64,000 bases of DNA, taken from assembly GCA_903813345.2 (NCBI GenBank), contig CAIIXF020000011.1, forward strand, positions 11,692,842 to 11,756,841, read 5' to 3'. Under the pieces are notes generated by a model. That model ran no database searches. It worked only from the letters and a program-made list of their open reading frames with translations, and had not been told where the DNA came from. Position 1 is the first letter of the stretch, and each line of letters begins with the position of its first letter. A program made the position numbers and the translations under genes. Source of the stretch: Owenia fusiformis (taxonomy: Eukaryota > Annelida > Polychaeta > Sabellida > Oweniidae). Below, piece by piece: positions 1 to 11,938 of the stretch.

Positions 1-1136
1 TCCAGTCAACGCAGAACGATAATCGGGGTAGCTACTCTAAAGTTTACAAAATGTGAGTTTATTGGTTCTGATATTGCACAACAAAGTGCACAATTATTCA
101 TTTAAACCAAACTATTTACACGCATTTGCTCTCATATGTCTAGATAATTTCTCCATCGATACTATCATGCTTGGGTTATTGTGAAAGGACTCAGTTGGGA
201 GTGTTAATCTTATAACACGATACATATTTTCAAAGATCAAATATGTAACGGCAACACAAGAATAGCAAAATTAAGAGAAAATGACATCTTCCCCTTTAAA
301 TTACATGATCAAGTATACGCCTCGAATATCTTCATGAATTGCAACGTATTATTATTGAATAAATGTAAATTAGGAACACAGTTTATGCTATACTAGTAAT
401 AACGCATTGAAAGTAACGTGTCAATGCATGTAGTGTATGTTTAGCAAATTCATTAAGTCAAATGTCCGATTTTTTGTGCATGGAAATAAAGTTTCAAGAA
501 TAAATTAAAAGCAAGATGCTCATGAAGTCGAGTGGAAAAAAACTATTTGCCAAACTTATTGAGGTGTAAGCGTATCAGCATGCGAAGTAACATACATACA
601 CCGTATTCTTTTACTTTTAGGGAGATGAATCCCCCTATACACAGAATGGAGAACTGAACAAAGCCTTTGATAGCACTAATGACAATATTGTCTTTGGAAA
701 TATGGCACACATCGGTGCACAAAATGGAACGAGTGATAAATATGTGGACGAACACAAATATTTGGCAAATGGTAACGCTATAAATACCATCGAGCAAACA
801 AATCATACTGAGTTAGCGGATGTAACTCAGTTGTAAATAAATAGGTGGTACCACTACTGAATAATCTTACAGACAGATAATATATTTTGTCGTTAACCAT
901 CCTGTACTATTGCTTTGTGTAGGATTTCTCAATAGGTAACAGCACATAACATGAACATATTATAGAAACGTGTAAAGTGAATAATTTTTCAACTTTTATT
1001 ATATTTTTCTAATATTGTCCATAATATGTTGATAACCTGGACTGTATGTGTTCCAGTAGATGACTGCACTGTACAAGTTTCGATATACTGTATATGTCGT
1101 TTGGCGTTATCTCGTTTATATGGATTTTCTTCAATA
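1..1136. other. AT-rich non-coding stretch, nothing recognised
   Basis: I see no protein-like frame, splice-flanked exon, RNA gene or repeat end in this stretch. Short open frames here have low-complexity or random-looking composition. Confidence 0.5.
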
Positions 1137-1138
1137 TA

Positions 1139-1715
1139 CAGGGTGGTCCAAAAATGTATCATTACTTAATGAAGTAGCATTTTCTTTTCAATTGAATATA
1201 TTGTTGCTTGATCCATTAAAGTTTGGAAATAAGACTTTGGAGCTCTAACTATGATTTACCTGAAAAACAGAACCCTGGATTGATTTTCTCAGAAATGATA
1301 GTGATTATAAAATGGATACCTCTTTTGGCCTGCATATTCTCAAGACCTATCCAATATGGCCTATTTTCTTTGGGAATACCAAAAAGACCGGGACTATTCT
1401 AACAATCCCCAAACTACTGATGCATTCAAGAATGACATTTGAACGAATATCGGGAAAATTCCCCATGACATGCTTGACAGGGTTAATACAAAGTGTGAGT
1501 AGCCAGACTTTCAGAGCCAATGAGTTTGGATCAAGCACATTACAAACTATTAAGCTGTGCTCGCAAAAAGGTGGTATCTATGGTAACAACTTACACAACA
1601 TAAAACTTACATGTCTGTAAGACAAGGCTTGTCTATGCACAAATATTGTAAAGTTTTCCATTGAACAGAAAATGCAACTTAATCGAAAATGTATACATCT
1701 TTTTTGACCACCCTG
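1139..1715. mobile_element. mariner-type non-autonomous element, CAGGGTGG ends
   Basis: The left end reads CAGGGTGGTCCAAAAATG and the right end is its complement, TTTTTTGACCACCCTG. TA lies directly outside both ends (1137-1138 and 1716-1717), as expected for the Tc1/mariner superfamily. Imperfect inverted similarity continues about 60 bp inward (GCATTTTCTTTTCAATTG against GCATTTTCTGTTCAATGG). The 577-bp interior has no recognisable transposase, so I treat it as a non-autonomous copy. Confidence 0.8.
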
Positions 1716-2252
1716 TAGATATATATAAAGCTTACATTGGCCAGCTGAAAATGTGCCATAGCCTTGTAAGCATAATGCTATTTTCTTAATGTGGGGAACA
1801 TTTTGAAGGAGGTTAAGGAGCTCATTAATACTCATTAGACGAGCCAGTCAAGTGAATGTTCATGTTACCATATTTGGCAAATTTATGCAATAGAAAATAT
1901 TACCAAAACATTGCCTAAGTAAGATATATTACGTAATTCAAAGATATTGTTAAGAGCCAGTGAATTCTATAAAAATGTTGTCAACTATGATTACGATGAC
2001 ACATCTTTAATTAATAAATGGTATCAGTCAATAACCAATCAACAAGTCTGCAAAAAGTAGCGGCAAATACACGTAGTTTACGGCTAAATTAGAATGTATA
2101 TATTTAGAGAGATTGATGAATAAAAATGTCCATTGAGTGAAAAATATGTAAGTAATAATCTGATTTATTTTCAATTGTTCAATGAAATAAACTGGAATTT
2201 TATTTTTGAGTACACCATCGTAAAGGGTTCACTATTTGTAAAATATCAAAAT

Positions 2253-2782
2253 CACACCTGAATAGCCCGACACCAGTAACATCAGATACCGTTGTCACAA
2301 ATGGCAGACATAACCGTCGCTTCAATTAGATTTTCATGAATTGTATGTTTAATAGAGCACCTAGACTAAATTCCTTTGGAACAACAATCAATCAAAGTGT
2401 CTTTATACTCATTATACAATTAATATGTTCTACCATCGATATAAAGTCTTTAATTTAACCGATCAAAATAAGATACGGGACAACGGACACCGTATTACCA
2501 TATGCCGTTGTTTTTGTAAATTATTTCAAATTCAGATTCCGTTGTCATAGACGATATCGAAGACGCTATATTGTGGCGATTCACGACCCAATTTGATCGA
2601 AATTGGGATTTGATATGAAACATCATCACAAGAGCTTAATACATGCACAGAATTAGCGACGATAAAATCCCATGAAACGAGGACCAAGTGATTAAAGAGT
2701 TGAATCGACGGTTGTGTCCGCCATTTGTGACAACGGTATCTGACTTGTCATGCTATTCCCGTTGTCGGGCTATTCCGGTGTG
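2253..2782. mobile_element. TIR element, CACACC ends, possible 4-bp AAAT duplication
   Basis: The left end CACACCTGAATAGCCCGACA mirrors the right end CGGGCTATTCCGGTGTG. A second inverted block follows inside (CAGATACCGTTGTCACAAAT at the left, its complement at about 2720-2745). AAAT sits just outside both ends (2249-2252 and 2783-2786), but the flank is A-rich so the duplication may be chance. There is no coding frame. The superfamily is not certain. Confidence 0.7.
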
Positions 2783-2786
2783 AAAT

Positions 2787-4650
2787 AGACACAACAAAAT
2801 AAATTTAAAATGGTTTTATTTATATTCTTTTTCAACAATCATCTTCAACTATGATAACAAATGTGCACGACTGGGCTTTCAAAATAATTGTAAAGGATGT
2901 TTGCACACAAACGTTTTATGTATGACATGTCAGAATATGAAACTATACATGGTATGCCTTAGAGATGATGTTCAAACAAAAATGCTTAACTCTGCCATAC
3001 TCATAGCAAAATGGCGCATGTGCAAGTACATGTATAAACATACTAGAGCTCTGTGTTTTTACAATAGTAATTATGAGGGATTTGATCTGGGAAATCTCAC
3101 AAGTATGATATTTATATTATCCGAGGGATAAACCTCATATCATCCCTACAGGTGAATAACGACCATGGTCAAGAACAATATCTAATTAATCCTCTTTTAA
3201 ATGAGAGAAAAATTTTGGAAAATATGAAAATTAGTTAAAAATGAAAAGTTTTTGAATATATACTCGGGTTGATATTCGTATTATCCCTGATATCTTCCCT
3301 ATCCAAATATGTGATTTATCACTTGCTATTATATACCTGATATTGCTCTGACCATGGTATAAACTACGATATAGTTCTGAGCTCATATATTCATAATACA
3401 AAGCTAATAAAGTACAGACATGCCATGTTGCATTAATGCATCTATGCCTATATTCACAAGGGTATTTCCAAACGCAAGACGCACGACGTGAATAGCCCTA
3501 TCTCATTTACCAGCTACAAAGCTCACTTTCTAATGACTCGTATTGAACCTCATGACCATATTACCAACATCCAATAGCCTTTGGTGTCATAATTATTTGC
3601 ATTGACGATCTAAGTGTTAAAACAATTACCAAGTATAGGTTTCCACCAAAACACAATCAATACTGATCGTTCACTGACCGCACGTGTACTAAAATACCAT
3701 TTCTATGGCATTCTGTTTTTCCTATAAACATCAACAACGATACCTGAAAATGAGAAAAATAATGAACAGTACACGCTTTATAAATTAGGAAAAATTCGAA
3801 TCAACAATGCTGTTACAGGCCTCCTAGACTTCCATCAACGCGAACGTCAGTTCTGATCTCGCGAATTACGTTCCTTGCGCTCGAACCACGATTCTCACAT
3901 TGCGAACGTGAAATCTTTAATCGCGCACCACCATTTCCTTGCTCCCGAACATATTCCTCCACTCGCGAACAGAGATCCCACGGACCATATATTCAGGGAG
4001 ACTATATTTACTCTGACACCGGTTTAAAACGCCTCGGCAGTTGTCTTGTGGATGCTTTGTCATACATATTTATTATTACATGGACACTGGACACACATAC
4101 ATTGAAGAAACTGTATAAGTAATGTCTATTAGATTATTTTCCTGATCTAGATCTTGTTTTACAACAAGCCTATTTAAAAAAACATAAACTAGTTCAGCTT
4201 CAGACTCTGCAGAGCCCTCTACTGTAAAAATGTCAGCAAATTCAATACAATCTTAAAGATGTAAATGATGCCCTGGGAGTAGTGATATCAATAGATCATT
4301 TATATAAGATTCAAATGATGAATGAAATGGAGACTGCTGTAATAAGCACTTCCAAAACACATCTCATCAGAAATATTTGAACTCGATCCAAAGGATTTCT
4401 AAAAAAGAAATGACTAAGGTAAACAATTTGAATAATGGAGTTGTTGAAGCACCAAGTAGATCCAAATCAAAAACCATATAGCCAGTGACACACTTAGTAC
4501 AATATATTTATAATTCAGTGTCTAAACCATATAATAAATCCAGTTTCATATGCAATCTCAATAAAAGTTTTTTATGTAGCCTACTTATTGACCCAGGGTC
4601 ATGTTTAAATTACAATAAAGAATCCTGTATCATTTTTATTGGACATTTTA
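2787..4650. other. non-coding stretch with one CpG-rich degenerate repeat
   Basis: Mostly AT-rich unique sequence with no supported gene. At about 3837-3985 a local CpG-rich patch repeats variants of CGCGAAC (CGCGAAC, TGCGAAC, CTCGAAC, CGCGAAC) at roughly 20-25 bp spacing. The origin of that patch is unknown. Confidence 0.4.
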
Positions 4651-4883
4651 CAGGGGCGGATCTGGGAAGCCACGCTTGCGCGGAAAAAATTGGGCCCCTA
4701 AAATCCAAAGGTGGGCCCAAAGGTGAAATTTTGAGGCCCATTTTCTTCAAAAGTTGGCCTGAAATTAATTAATTTGGGGCCTTAAAGACTTTTTTTGCCC
4801 ATAATTTTTTTGGGGCCCAATTGGGGCCCACCCAAGGAGGGGGGTCCGGGCCCCCAGCCCCCCCCCCCCCAGATCCGCCAGTG
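4651..4883. mobile_element. short 'GGATCCGCC' repeat element, copy 1
   Basis: Starts CAGGGGCGGATCTGGG and ends AGATCCGCCAGTG, giving imperfect terminal inverted repeats. The inside is rich in GGGCCCAATTTT-type words and G/C runs. TTTTA borders both sides (4646-4650, 4884-4888), a possible 5-bp duplication. The same ends and inner words recur at 12612-12883 and 40146-40547, so this is a dispersed family. The ends resemble hAT-like CAGGGGCGG termini, but hAT elements make 8-bp duplications, so the class is open. Confidence 0.65.
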
Positions 4884-5164
4884 TTTTAAAGCATTCATGC
4901 ATGATGAAGCACCTAGACTAGACTAGACTTCACCTTCATGCATAATGCGTACGGGTTAGCACATTAAATCATGCTTTCAAAAAGAGAATGATACCGGATT
5001 CTTTATTCCTTAATTAATTAATCGCTTTCGTGCATTTGAGCTAGATGGTTTGAACACATGATTTTTTCTTCTTTACAAAAACACATACACATTTAAGTAC
5101 ATAAAATGAATAGCTTCTCGTTTTCTTGGAAATGACGAAAAGAGCTACTCTTCCAGGATATATA

Positions 5165-6153
5165 CAGGGTGTCTCAAAAAAATGTACCCAAAAGTATATC
5201 AAGAGCACAGATAAACCAATCAATATTTTCAGACATTTTTTACATGGTCATGTAGCCAAAACATGAAAGTTCTCTCCCCAATACACCATTTTTATTTCAG
5301 TCTTGTCTTTTTGATGCTTTAACCCTTTACCTTTACACCACAAAATCGATGTAACCTCATATTTCGATGACAGCCTGTATCCTTACTGCTACATTGTTCA
5401 TCACATTTGATAATAATTTCGGTGAAATGTTTTGGATTTCTCTTTGGATGTTGCCCTTAAGTTGTTCTAGGTCTTTTTGCTTGGAATGAGCATTAAAACA
5501 CTCCTTCAAATAGCCACAGAGAAAGATGTTTGAGGATGACGATGGCAGAACAAACACAGATAATCAGGTCAGTTATCGGCAAATAATTCAGGAGTTACCT
5601 TCCAGAGTTAGGCAGGCTATCCTGGAGACCAAATGATATCCAAATGAAAACACAGTGCTCTCAAATTGATACACAACAAAAGCTACACTAGAATCCCAAC
5701 CAATGCAGTTTCTTGAACCTCTGACCTCTCTGTATAAGGGGGCTATAAGACATTGTGAGGGCCTCCCTATTCACCATATTTGAAGGCCCATACTTTTTTC
5801 TCTGAGGCTATTTGAAGGACCATTTTTATGCTAAACCCAAGCTAAGAGACCTAGAACAACTTAAGACCAGCATCTGAACAGAAATCAAAACATTCCACCA
5901 GAAGTATCAAATGTGATGAACAATGTAGTAGTAAGGGTGCAGACTGTCATAGAAATATGACGTTACATTGAATATGTGGTGTAAAAGGTAACGGGTTAAA
6001 GTATCAAAAAGGCAAAACTTAATTAAAAACTGTGTATAGGGGAAGAAACTTTCATCTTTTATCTACAAGACCGTGCAAAAAATGTCTGAAAATATTGATT
6101 GGTTTGTCTATGGTGTTGATATACTTTTGGGTACATTTTTTTGAGACACCCTA
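5165..6153. mobile_element. mariner-type fold-back element with ~370-bp arms
   Basis: Ends CAGGGTGTCTCAAAAAAA and its complement, with TA outside (5163-5164, 6154-6155); the last right-end base is mutated (CCCTA for CCCTG). The two arms (about 5165-5540 and 5780-6153) are inverted copies with scattered mismatches. Each arm includes the 3' end of a mariner-like transposase gene, so the element looks like two transposon ends joined head to head around a spacer of about 240 bp. It encodes nothing intact. Confidence 0.85.
5357..5557 (-). pseudogene. C-terminal fragment of a Tc1/mariner-type transposase
   Basis: Minus-strand translation includes CGYLKECFNAHSKQKDLEQL, then an LKGNIQREI block and SNVMNNVAVRIQAVIEI. 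This matches the usual end of invertebrate mariner-like DDE transposases (a 'DLK..I..EI' helix, then 'V..N...R...C'). About 65 residues remain of a protein normally near 340. It has no catalytic domain and lies inside the left arm of the fold-back; the right arm holds a mirrored, more decayed copy at about 5790-5960. Confidence 0.65.
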
Positions 6154-6259
6154 TATATCCTAAATATATATCCTATAAATCATGTCCATGTAATATTTGG
6201 TTGGTTTTAATTGTCTCATAAAATGAATACTGTATATTTAACAGACGTTTAACCATATA

Positions 6260-6738
6260 CAGAGTGGTCAAAAACGGTAACCCTGTCACTATTCTCACCA
6301 TATATGTAATTTCACAATGTTACAGCTCACAGTTACAGCACTTTAAACAACATGCTCCTATGGCCACTATTGCGCTGTAAGCGAACCTGCACACGTCGTC
6401 CAAAATGTCTGTAATACCTGGAGATATGCAAAACATAGAGTGTTCACACGAAAGGCCTCGATCCTCGATCCGTGTCTTTCAGGCCATACATGCTGAGGAA
6501 CTTAGCCGGGTCATTAACAACGTGCGCGAGTTTATCTATGTTCAGCGCGATGATGGCCACACCTTGGGCATGTTGTTTAAAGTGCTGTAACCATTGTGAG
6601 TATCAGTCTAATGGTCATGAAATATGGTAGGATGGTAGGAAATTCAATGATGTAAAAATATATTAAATAACAGGGTGTACTTTCTTAAAATGACAACAAT
6701 ATGAGGAAAATACAGGATTGCCGTTTTTGACCGCCCTG
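6260..6738. mobile_element. mariner-type element related to the 18916 copy
   Basis: Left end CAGAGTGGTCAAAAACGG and right end CCGTTTTTGACCGCCCTG are inverted repeats with TA outside (6258-6259, 6739-6740). Inner words (ACAGCACTTTAAACAACA, ATTGCGCTGTAAGC, AACCTGCACA) are shared with 18916-19474, so the two are one family. Confidence 0.8.
6486..6570 (+). pseudogene. transposase C-terminal relic in the 6260 element
   Basis: Plus-strand reading gives AIHAEELSRVINNVREFIYV followed by QRDDGHTLG. It resembles the extreme C-terminus of mariner-like transposases ('I..E.L.RV..N...R...C....G.HL'). Only about 30 residues are recognisable. Confidence 0.5.
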
Positions 6739-6779
6739 TATTACCATTTTGGTCTCTGAAGTCGTTTATTATACATTTA

Positions 6780-7236
6780 CATTATGCAATTTATTAAGTT
6801 CGACGAGGATCCGGGCTATTTAGATTTTTCGAAATTTTCGATTGTTTGAACATATAATCATAATGTACCTAATTGATAACATCGATTATTTTGATAAACT
6901 TATATTATATTATCTCGATATTTTCGAAATGTTCGAGCATATAGATAAAAATGTTAAAAACTAGAGAATGCAACGCATTCCGAAAATGTCGATATTTTGG
7001 AGTATGAATATGAGGTGCAAAATGTACTTCAAAAATTAATTTCGATTTTCAAGTATGAAAACGTAACTACTAAATGCTTTTCGAGAATTTCGAAAGTTTT
7101 GAATTTTTCGATCAAAACGTTGCAGCTACTGAATGCTTTTTGAAAAAATAGAGTCCATATTTTCGGAATTTTCAATTTCTTTCTTTTATGAAATCAATGT
7201 TTCCTATTCGAGTATAATATAATGATGTTATACCTA
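6780..7236. repeat. TTCGAA-rich diverged repeat block, left piece
   Basis: The stretch is unusually rich in TTTTCGAAATTTTCGA-like words (about 6818-7160). The same word type resumes at 8130-8208 and 9190-9215, outside two later transposon insertions. No coding frame is supported. Confidence 0.45.
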
Positions 7237-8111
7237 CACTCCCCTCCATAAGTTTGGCAACCTTTTTTCCCCATTGAACTACGTGTTAAAGCCTCTTTAC
7301 GTTTGAATTTTTATTTACTTAACCTGCGATGAAAATACTTATACTATTAATGGAAACGTAATTTGACTTTAATTCCAATACCTCCAAATTTTCTCAATTT
7401 TTTTCCTCAAATACAATAGGTCGAAAATTGATGATGAATTTGATGAATTTTTGAAAATCGACATTCCCATGTTAACCAATGGGAAATGGTAGGTTTGCCG
7501 CAAGTCATATGACAGAATATCCATCCATCCGAGTCCTTGCAAAAAATACGAGTTAGGCAGGTAATTGAATTTGCTAACTTTATTTAACAAAAAATTGATA
7601 TGTTTCTTCAGGTTCAACAAAGTTATAGGGCTTTAAATTCAAAATTGTTTTTCAAAAAACCTCTCCCATTGAAATAACACAGGAGGCGAAAAATAATTTT
7701 CAAAAATGACTTTGAAGCGCTGTAACTTTAATATTCATCAAATAAACTAAACACTTAGTGTTCAAAAAAGTTAGACAATTCAATTTTCTATATAAAAATA
7801 TTTTTTGCTGAATCTTTTACTGAAAAGATATCCTGATTTCTGATTTGCCCCGAACCCTCTTTTTCCCATTGGATTACATGAGAATGACGATTTTCAAAAA
7901 TTCATCAAATTTATCACCAATTTTCGACCTATTGTAATTGAGGAAAAAAATTGAGAAAATTTGGAAGTATTGGAAATAAAGTCAAGTTACGTTTCCATCA
8001 ATATCATAAGTTATTTCATCGCCGGTTAAGTAAATAAAAGTTCAAACGTAAAGAGGCTTTAACACGTAGTTCAATGGAGAAAAAAGGTTGCCAAACTTAT
8101 GGAGGGGAGTG
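7237..8111. mobile_element. Tc1-like fold-back element, ~245-bp TIRs
   Basis: Ends CACTCCCCTCCATAAG and CTTATGGAGGGGAGTG with TA outside (7235-7236, 8112-8113). The arms (7237 to about 7485, and about 7863 to 8111) are inverted copies that look more than 90% identical by eye. The central part has no transposase frame. A related, more decayed copy lies at 29108-29773. The phrase 'AAGTTTGGCAACC' near the end is typical of Tc1-like termini. Confidence 0.85.
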
Positions 8112-8208
8112 TATATAGGAATTAACAGAGGAAACTGTTTGAAATTCGAAGATTTTGAAAACTAGCTACGGTATTTTTGAAATATATTTTTCGATGAAAC
8201 TTTATATA

Positions 8209-9189
8209 CGAGGGTTGTCCCAGAAGTAATGCACTATGCTCTAACTTTCATTAATATTTTTCAATTCAGCTGAAGTTTTGTGTATATAACAATTGAATTT
8301 TATCTATTATATCCTAAAGTTTCAGCATCAAACATTAATATTAAGTCTTAATATGGTTACAATAGCAATATACAGTGTATTGGTAGGGGAGGGCGGGGCA
8401 GGTACCAATTTTTCTAATTATGAAAAGATCCAAAGTGTTATTTTCTTTCTTTTAAATGATCAAAATGTTTTGGAAATGGTTAAATTTAAACAGCATGATG
8501 TTAACCAAGTACAAATAATATCATTTAGCACTGTGATGTCATAATATCACAGTTCAATAGTTACAAATTCAAATACAGTCACAGTCAAGAAATTGCAAAA
8601 TGGCTGCAATTCTCACCTGATAACAGAAGGCCTTGCGTTTGGTGGCCTAATTTCATACTTCACTCGGACTCATTAAACTTATGCTACCATGAAGAAAGTA
8701 TAAAAGGAGTATATACCGGATAGAACGGTACAATTATGAGGTTGGCAGGAGAGATTTAAAAGAGATGACTGGACTCTGGATGACAACTCCAAACATGGGA
8801 GGCAAAAACTCCACAAGTCACAGTGGAAGAAATTGCCAAGTGTGTTTGGCCTGACAGGCATCAAAAGTACATAACATGCAAAATGTGAAATTAAATGGGA
8901 CGCTGTGCAATATACATCTATTAAATCTAGGATGTGCTCATAGTAATTTAGTATCTTAAAATGTATTTTTGAGCATACTTCTTATAGCTATAAAAATGGT
9001 ATTTGTTGATTATTTACTTCATATTTTCAATTTTTTATTCCTTTTGACTATATAGTTTTATCAGTCAACATGAAAATTTGTAGAATAATCAGAAAGTCTC
9101 CAAGGAACATATACTGAGATTTTCATGGAATAATATCAATTATTGATAAAGTTAGAGCATATAGTGCATTACTTCTGGGACTACCCTCG
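8209..9189. mobile_element. mariner element remnant, CGAGGGT ends
   Basis: Left end CGAGGGTTGTCCCAGAAG and right end CTTCTGGGACTACCCTCG are inverted repeats that continue through GTAATGCACTAT. TA lies outside (8207-8208, 9190-9191). The size (981 bp) is below that of a full mariner (about 1.3 kb), and the transposase inside is broken, so it is an internally decayed copy. Confidence 0.85.
8740..8880 (+). pseudogene. N-terminal mariner transposase fragment, frameshifted
   Basis: Plus-strand reading gives GWQERFKRDDWTLDDNSKHG and then RQKL, the familiar 'W..RF+.G...L.DD...GR' linker of mariner transposase N-termini. After one frame change the next stretch reads VTVEEIAKCVWPDRHQKY, matching the region that follows. 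The catalytic domain is missing. Confidence 0.6.
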
Positions 9190-9215
9190 TATCATCGAAA
9201 TATCAGAAATTTCGA

Positions 9216-10444
9216 ACAAATTGTCAGGATCCTGGAAAAGTATGATTTATATTAGGCTACTAGAAACTTTGTAGTTGTTTCATTAGTAATGCATAATTTT
9301 GCCACTCGTTTGGGCTTTTTATACAATCACCTTTGAAATCGTTCTGGTATTCAAGACAATGGTCTACATGCAAGTATGCGCCTACTTGTAAGTCTGTGTC
9401 TGTTATTTTGGTCATAAGTCGTATTGATTTATCAAGCTATCACTATACTGGTAATCAATGAATTTGATACAAAAATGCATTGATTCACAATTGTGGTTGA
9501 TAACACTGGCTTTATATATTGGTATTGTGTCATCTTAATCCTACAAAATAATGTGAAGTCCATGGAAACCCTTTCCCGCGGAGGAGGTATATCCGTAACT
9601 TGATGTATTGTAATAATTGAATGTTTATTTGTATCTCCTTTGTTCTTGTATTAGTTTATATTCCTAGAGTGTACAAGGGGATGATCTTTCTGGTGTTAGT
9701 CAAACTACAACTATTAGTACTTACAAAATACGATGCAAATGTGGGCATTTTTGTTGAACGGACTCAGGAAAACTTGTCAAAACATGGCTTATGCTACACT
9801 GTGTGCACAGGGCTCTTATTTTAACAGAATGAGTACTGATGCAATCGCACAATTGTTAGAAATTCTATAGAATAAATGAAGAACTAAAGAGACAAAACAT
9901 AGAACCCGGGGAAATAACGTTATTAATTGAAGAATGGCTGAATAATGTTGCATCTACATGCGGTGCAAAAAGTGAACGATATTTTAGTCTCAGATGATTG
10001 TCAATTGTTACTGATGCCTACCATCGGGAGTTTCGCCGGTTTGCACTTTCATTGGCTGAATGTAATTATTTTGCGCAACTATTCGCTATTAATCATGAAA
10101 TTTATGAACTACCGTGGGCCTAGCTAAAATCGGATTTAATTAAAATTACATAATTATCTAAAAGGATTATCCTGTAGGTTCTAGATCTAGATCGCATAAT
10201 TGCAATCTGATTTGCATGTTCTCCCTAAGAGGACACTAACCTATTATGACTTTACAATAGTCTATCTTAATCTCATTGCAAGGATAGAGAAACTTCACTA
10301 ATTTCACACTTAATGGATTCTAGGCTAACACCCATTGTGGTTCGTGAATGGAAATACTAAGAAGAAAATATGAAATAAGACTTTAATTATACTGCTCAAT
10401 TTGGAATAGCCGTATACAAGAACGTGCAACAAATATTCACCAAT
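9216..10444. other. non-coding stretch, nothing recognised
   Basis: Unique AT-rich sequence between the mariner remnant and the candidate exon. No splice-flanked coding stretch, repeat end or RNA gene could be supported. Confidence 0.4.
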
Positions 10445-10581
10445 ATGCGACTCATCAAGGGGAAGAAAAAGAAAGTGGACGCTGTGAAAAGGTCCCCAAA
10501 GAAGGTTAAACGAATGACCTCTATTGATATCAAGAAGCAACAGGGGAGGGAGAAATCCTACACAGAATACAAACGTGCTGT
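10445..10581 (+). CDS. candidate first coding exon, lysine-rich N-terminus
   Basis: From the ATG the frame encodes 45 residues beginning MRLIKGKKKKVDAVKRSPKK and ending near KSYTEYKRAV. It is highly basic in the first half. The frame runs into GTGAGTATT, a near-ideal 5' splice site at 10582, and ends in phase 2. The open frame extends upstream to 10379 without a stop, so it could also be an internal exon. Composition (many Lys, Gln, Glu, Ser codons with mixed third positions) is unlike the AT-rich flanks. I do not recognise the protein. A CTCF-like site lies about 145 bp downstream. Three other plus-strand exon candidates end in the same phase. Confidence 0.45.
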
Positions 10582-10724
10582 GTGAGTATTACGACATCTG
10601 TTAGCCTTTTCACGGTGCTCTATCAAATCGAAGGCCCGTCAGCCATTAACACTACCGAGCTGATAGAAGTCAGCTCTCATTAACGTTCAATAACGCAAAT
10701 GCGAGTAGGTAGCTACCAGTTTCA

Positions 10725-10738
10725 CCACCAGGTGGCTC
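10725..10738 (+). promoter_or_regulatory. CTCF-like motif
   Basis: CCACCAGGTGGCTC matches the metazoan CTCF core (CCASYAGRKGGCRS) at 13 of 14 positions. It lies just 3' of the candidate exon at 10445-10581. A single motif match in 64 kb is not proof of binding. Confidence 0.35.
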
Positions 10739-11926
10739 GCACGGGTCAGATAGCATGGCGGGTATAGGAGAAAGTTCCCTTTAACTTAAATTACATGGGT
10801 TTTAGTAGTTCAGTTTTCATATAGCCCTTATATGTATGTATCGAATAGTTATGCAAATTAAAGTATGTCCAGTAAAGGAAAATGTTATAGGTCCAATACA
10901 AGAAAAGATATTTCACTTTTTCTATGGGGAATCAACCCGAACTAGAAGACACATTTTCAAAAAATATTAAATTTTCAAAGTTGATAAACAATTTTCGAAG
11001 CCATATTTTTACATGTAGATTTCAAACATCACTTTGACTGAATTTCGAATATTTAATGACGTAAATCAAGATCATTTCTACTCGCATCTAGTCTTAATTC
11101 TTAATAGAGAAAAATTGTGAGCCCCCTTTGACTAAACGCTGTGCTGAGTAGTACGTTTAATACGCTTTAAATTTAGATTAATATATAATTTATTTGTGGT
11201 TCTATACTCAACTGTTGAACACTCCCTGTTTATAAGACACAAAATTCTTCAGTTTAAAGAAATGAGAGCGCTTGGCCCGCGTGTTTATTTGCCTAACATA
11301 GTAGTATAGTTTACATAAGTGATAAAAGCATGACGATGTTTACGAATACAGTGAGTGAGATAGTGAGTCTGTGAAAATACAAATCAGTATAAATGTGCTG
11401 TATGACAATTCGATTGACACCATTAAAACCTCATCCAATTACTTAGGATTTCTGAGGACTCTTGTTTGAGGCTGAAAGGTTCGAAAAAGGTCCTTGAAGA
11501 GATAAAAAGGTATGTCAATCAAAATATCAATTGTACAATCCAAACAAACATAAGTGAAGAAAAAATTACAGGAATAAAGTATTACACACACGCTGACAAG
11601 CCCCCGAATGACATGTACCTTACACTTACTACCCTTACTCACTCATTCCAAACACAAATAACCTTGTCAACCCGTTCAGCCAATAGAAAAATTTATGTTC
11701 TCAAGTCGATCCACTGCGTTCCGCTCCACCGAACATAAACAGCAATTACCTTATTTTGTTCCTTCAACAGTGGTAGTGGTAGTAAATCAATGTTCTATTC
11801 CCGGGGTTCTATTAAACTACAGCCATTTTTAGGTCTTTCGAAAGCTACAAAATAACTCGCCGTTGGCTAAATATGAATAGTCACATGATCTTTTAACGTC
11901 AGTGCCCATGCGCACGTAAAATACAG
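10739..11926. other. non-coding stretch, nothing recognised
   Basis: No gene or repeat boundary was recognised. A plus-strand open frame around 11466-11738 has no ATG start and no convincing splice sites. Confidence 0.4.
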
Positions 11927-11938
11927 TGCGCATGCGCA
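11927..11938. promoter_or_regulatory. NRF-1-like palindrome TGCGCATGCGCA
   Basis: TGCGCATGCGCA is a perfect match to the NRF-1 consensus (YGCGCAYGCGCR). Nearby are CATGCGCACG (11909-11918) and AAAATGGTGCGC (from about 11938), which is YY1-like. This is the sort of CpG-containing cluster seen in TATA-less promoters, but no coding exon was recognised next to it. Confidence 0.35.
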
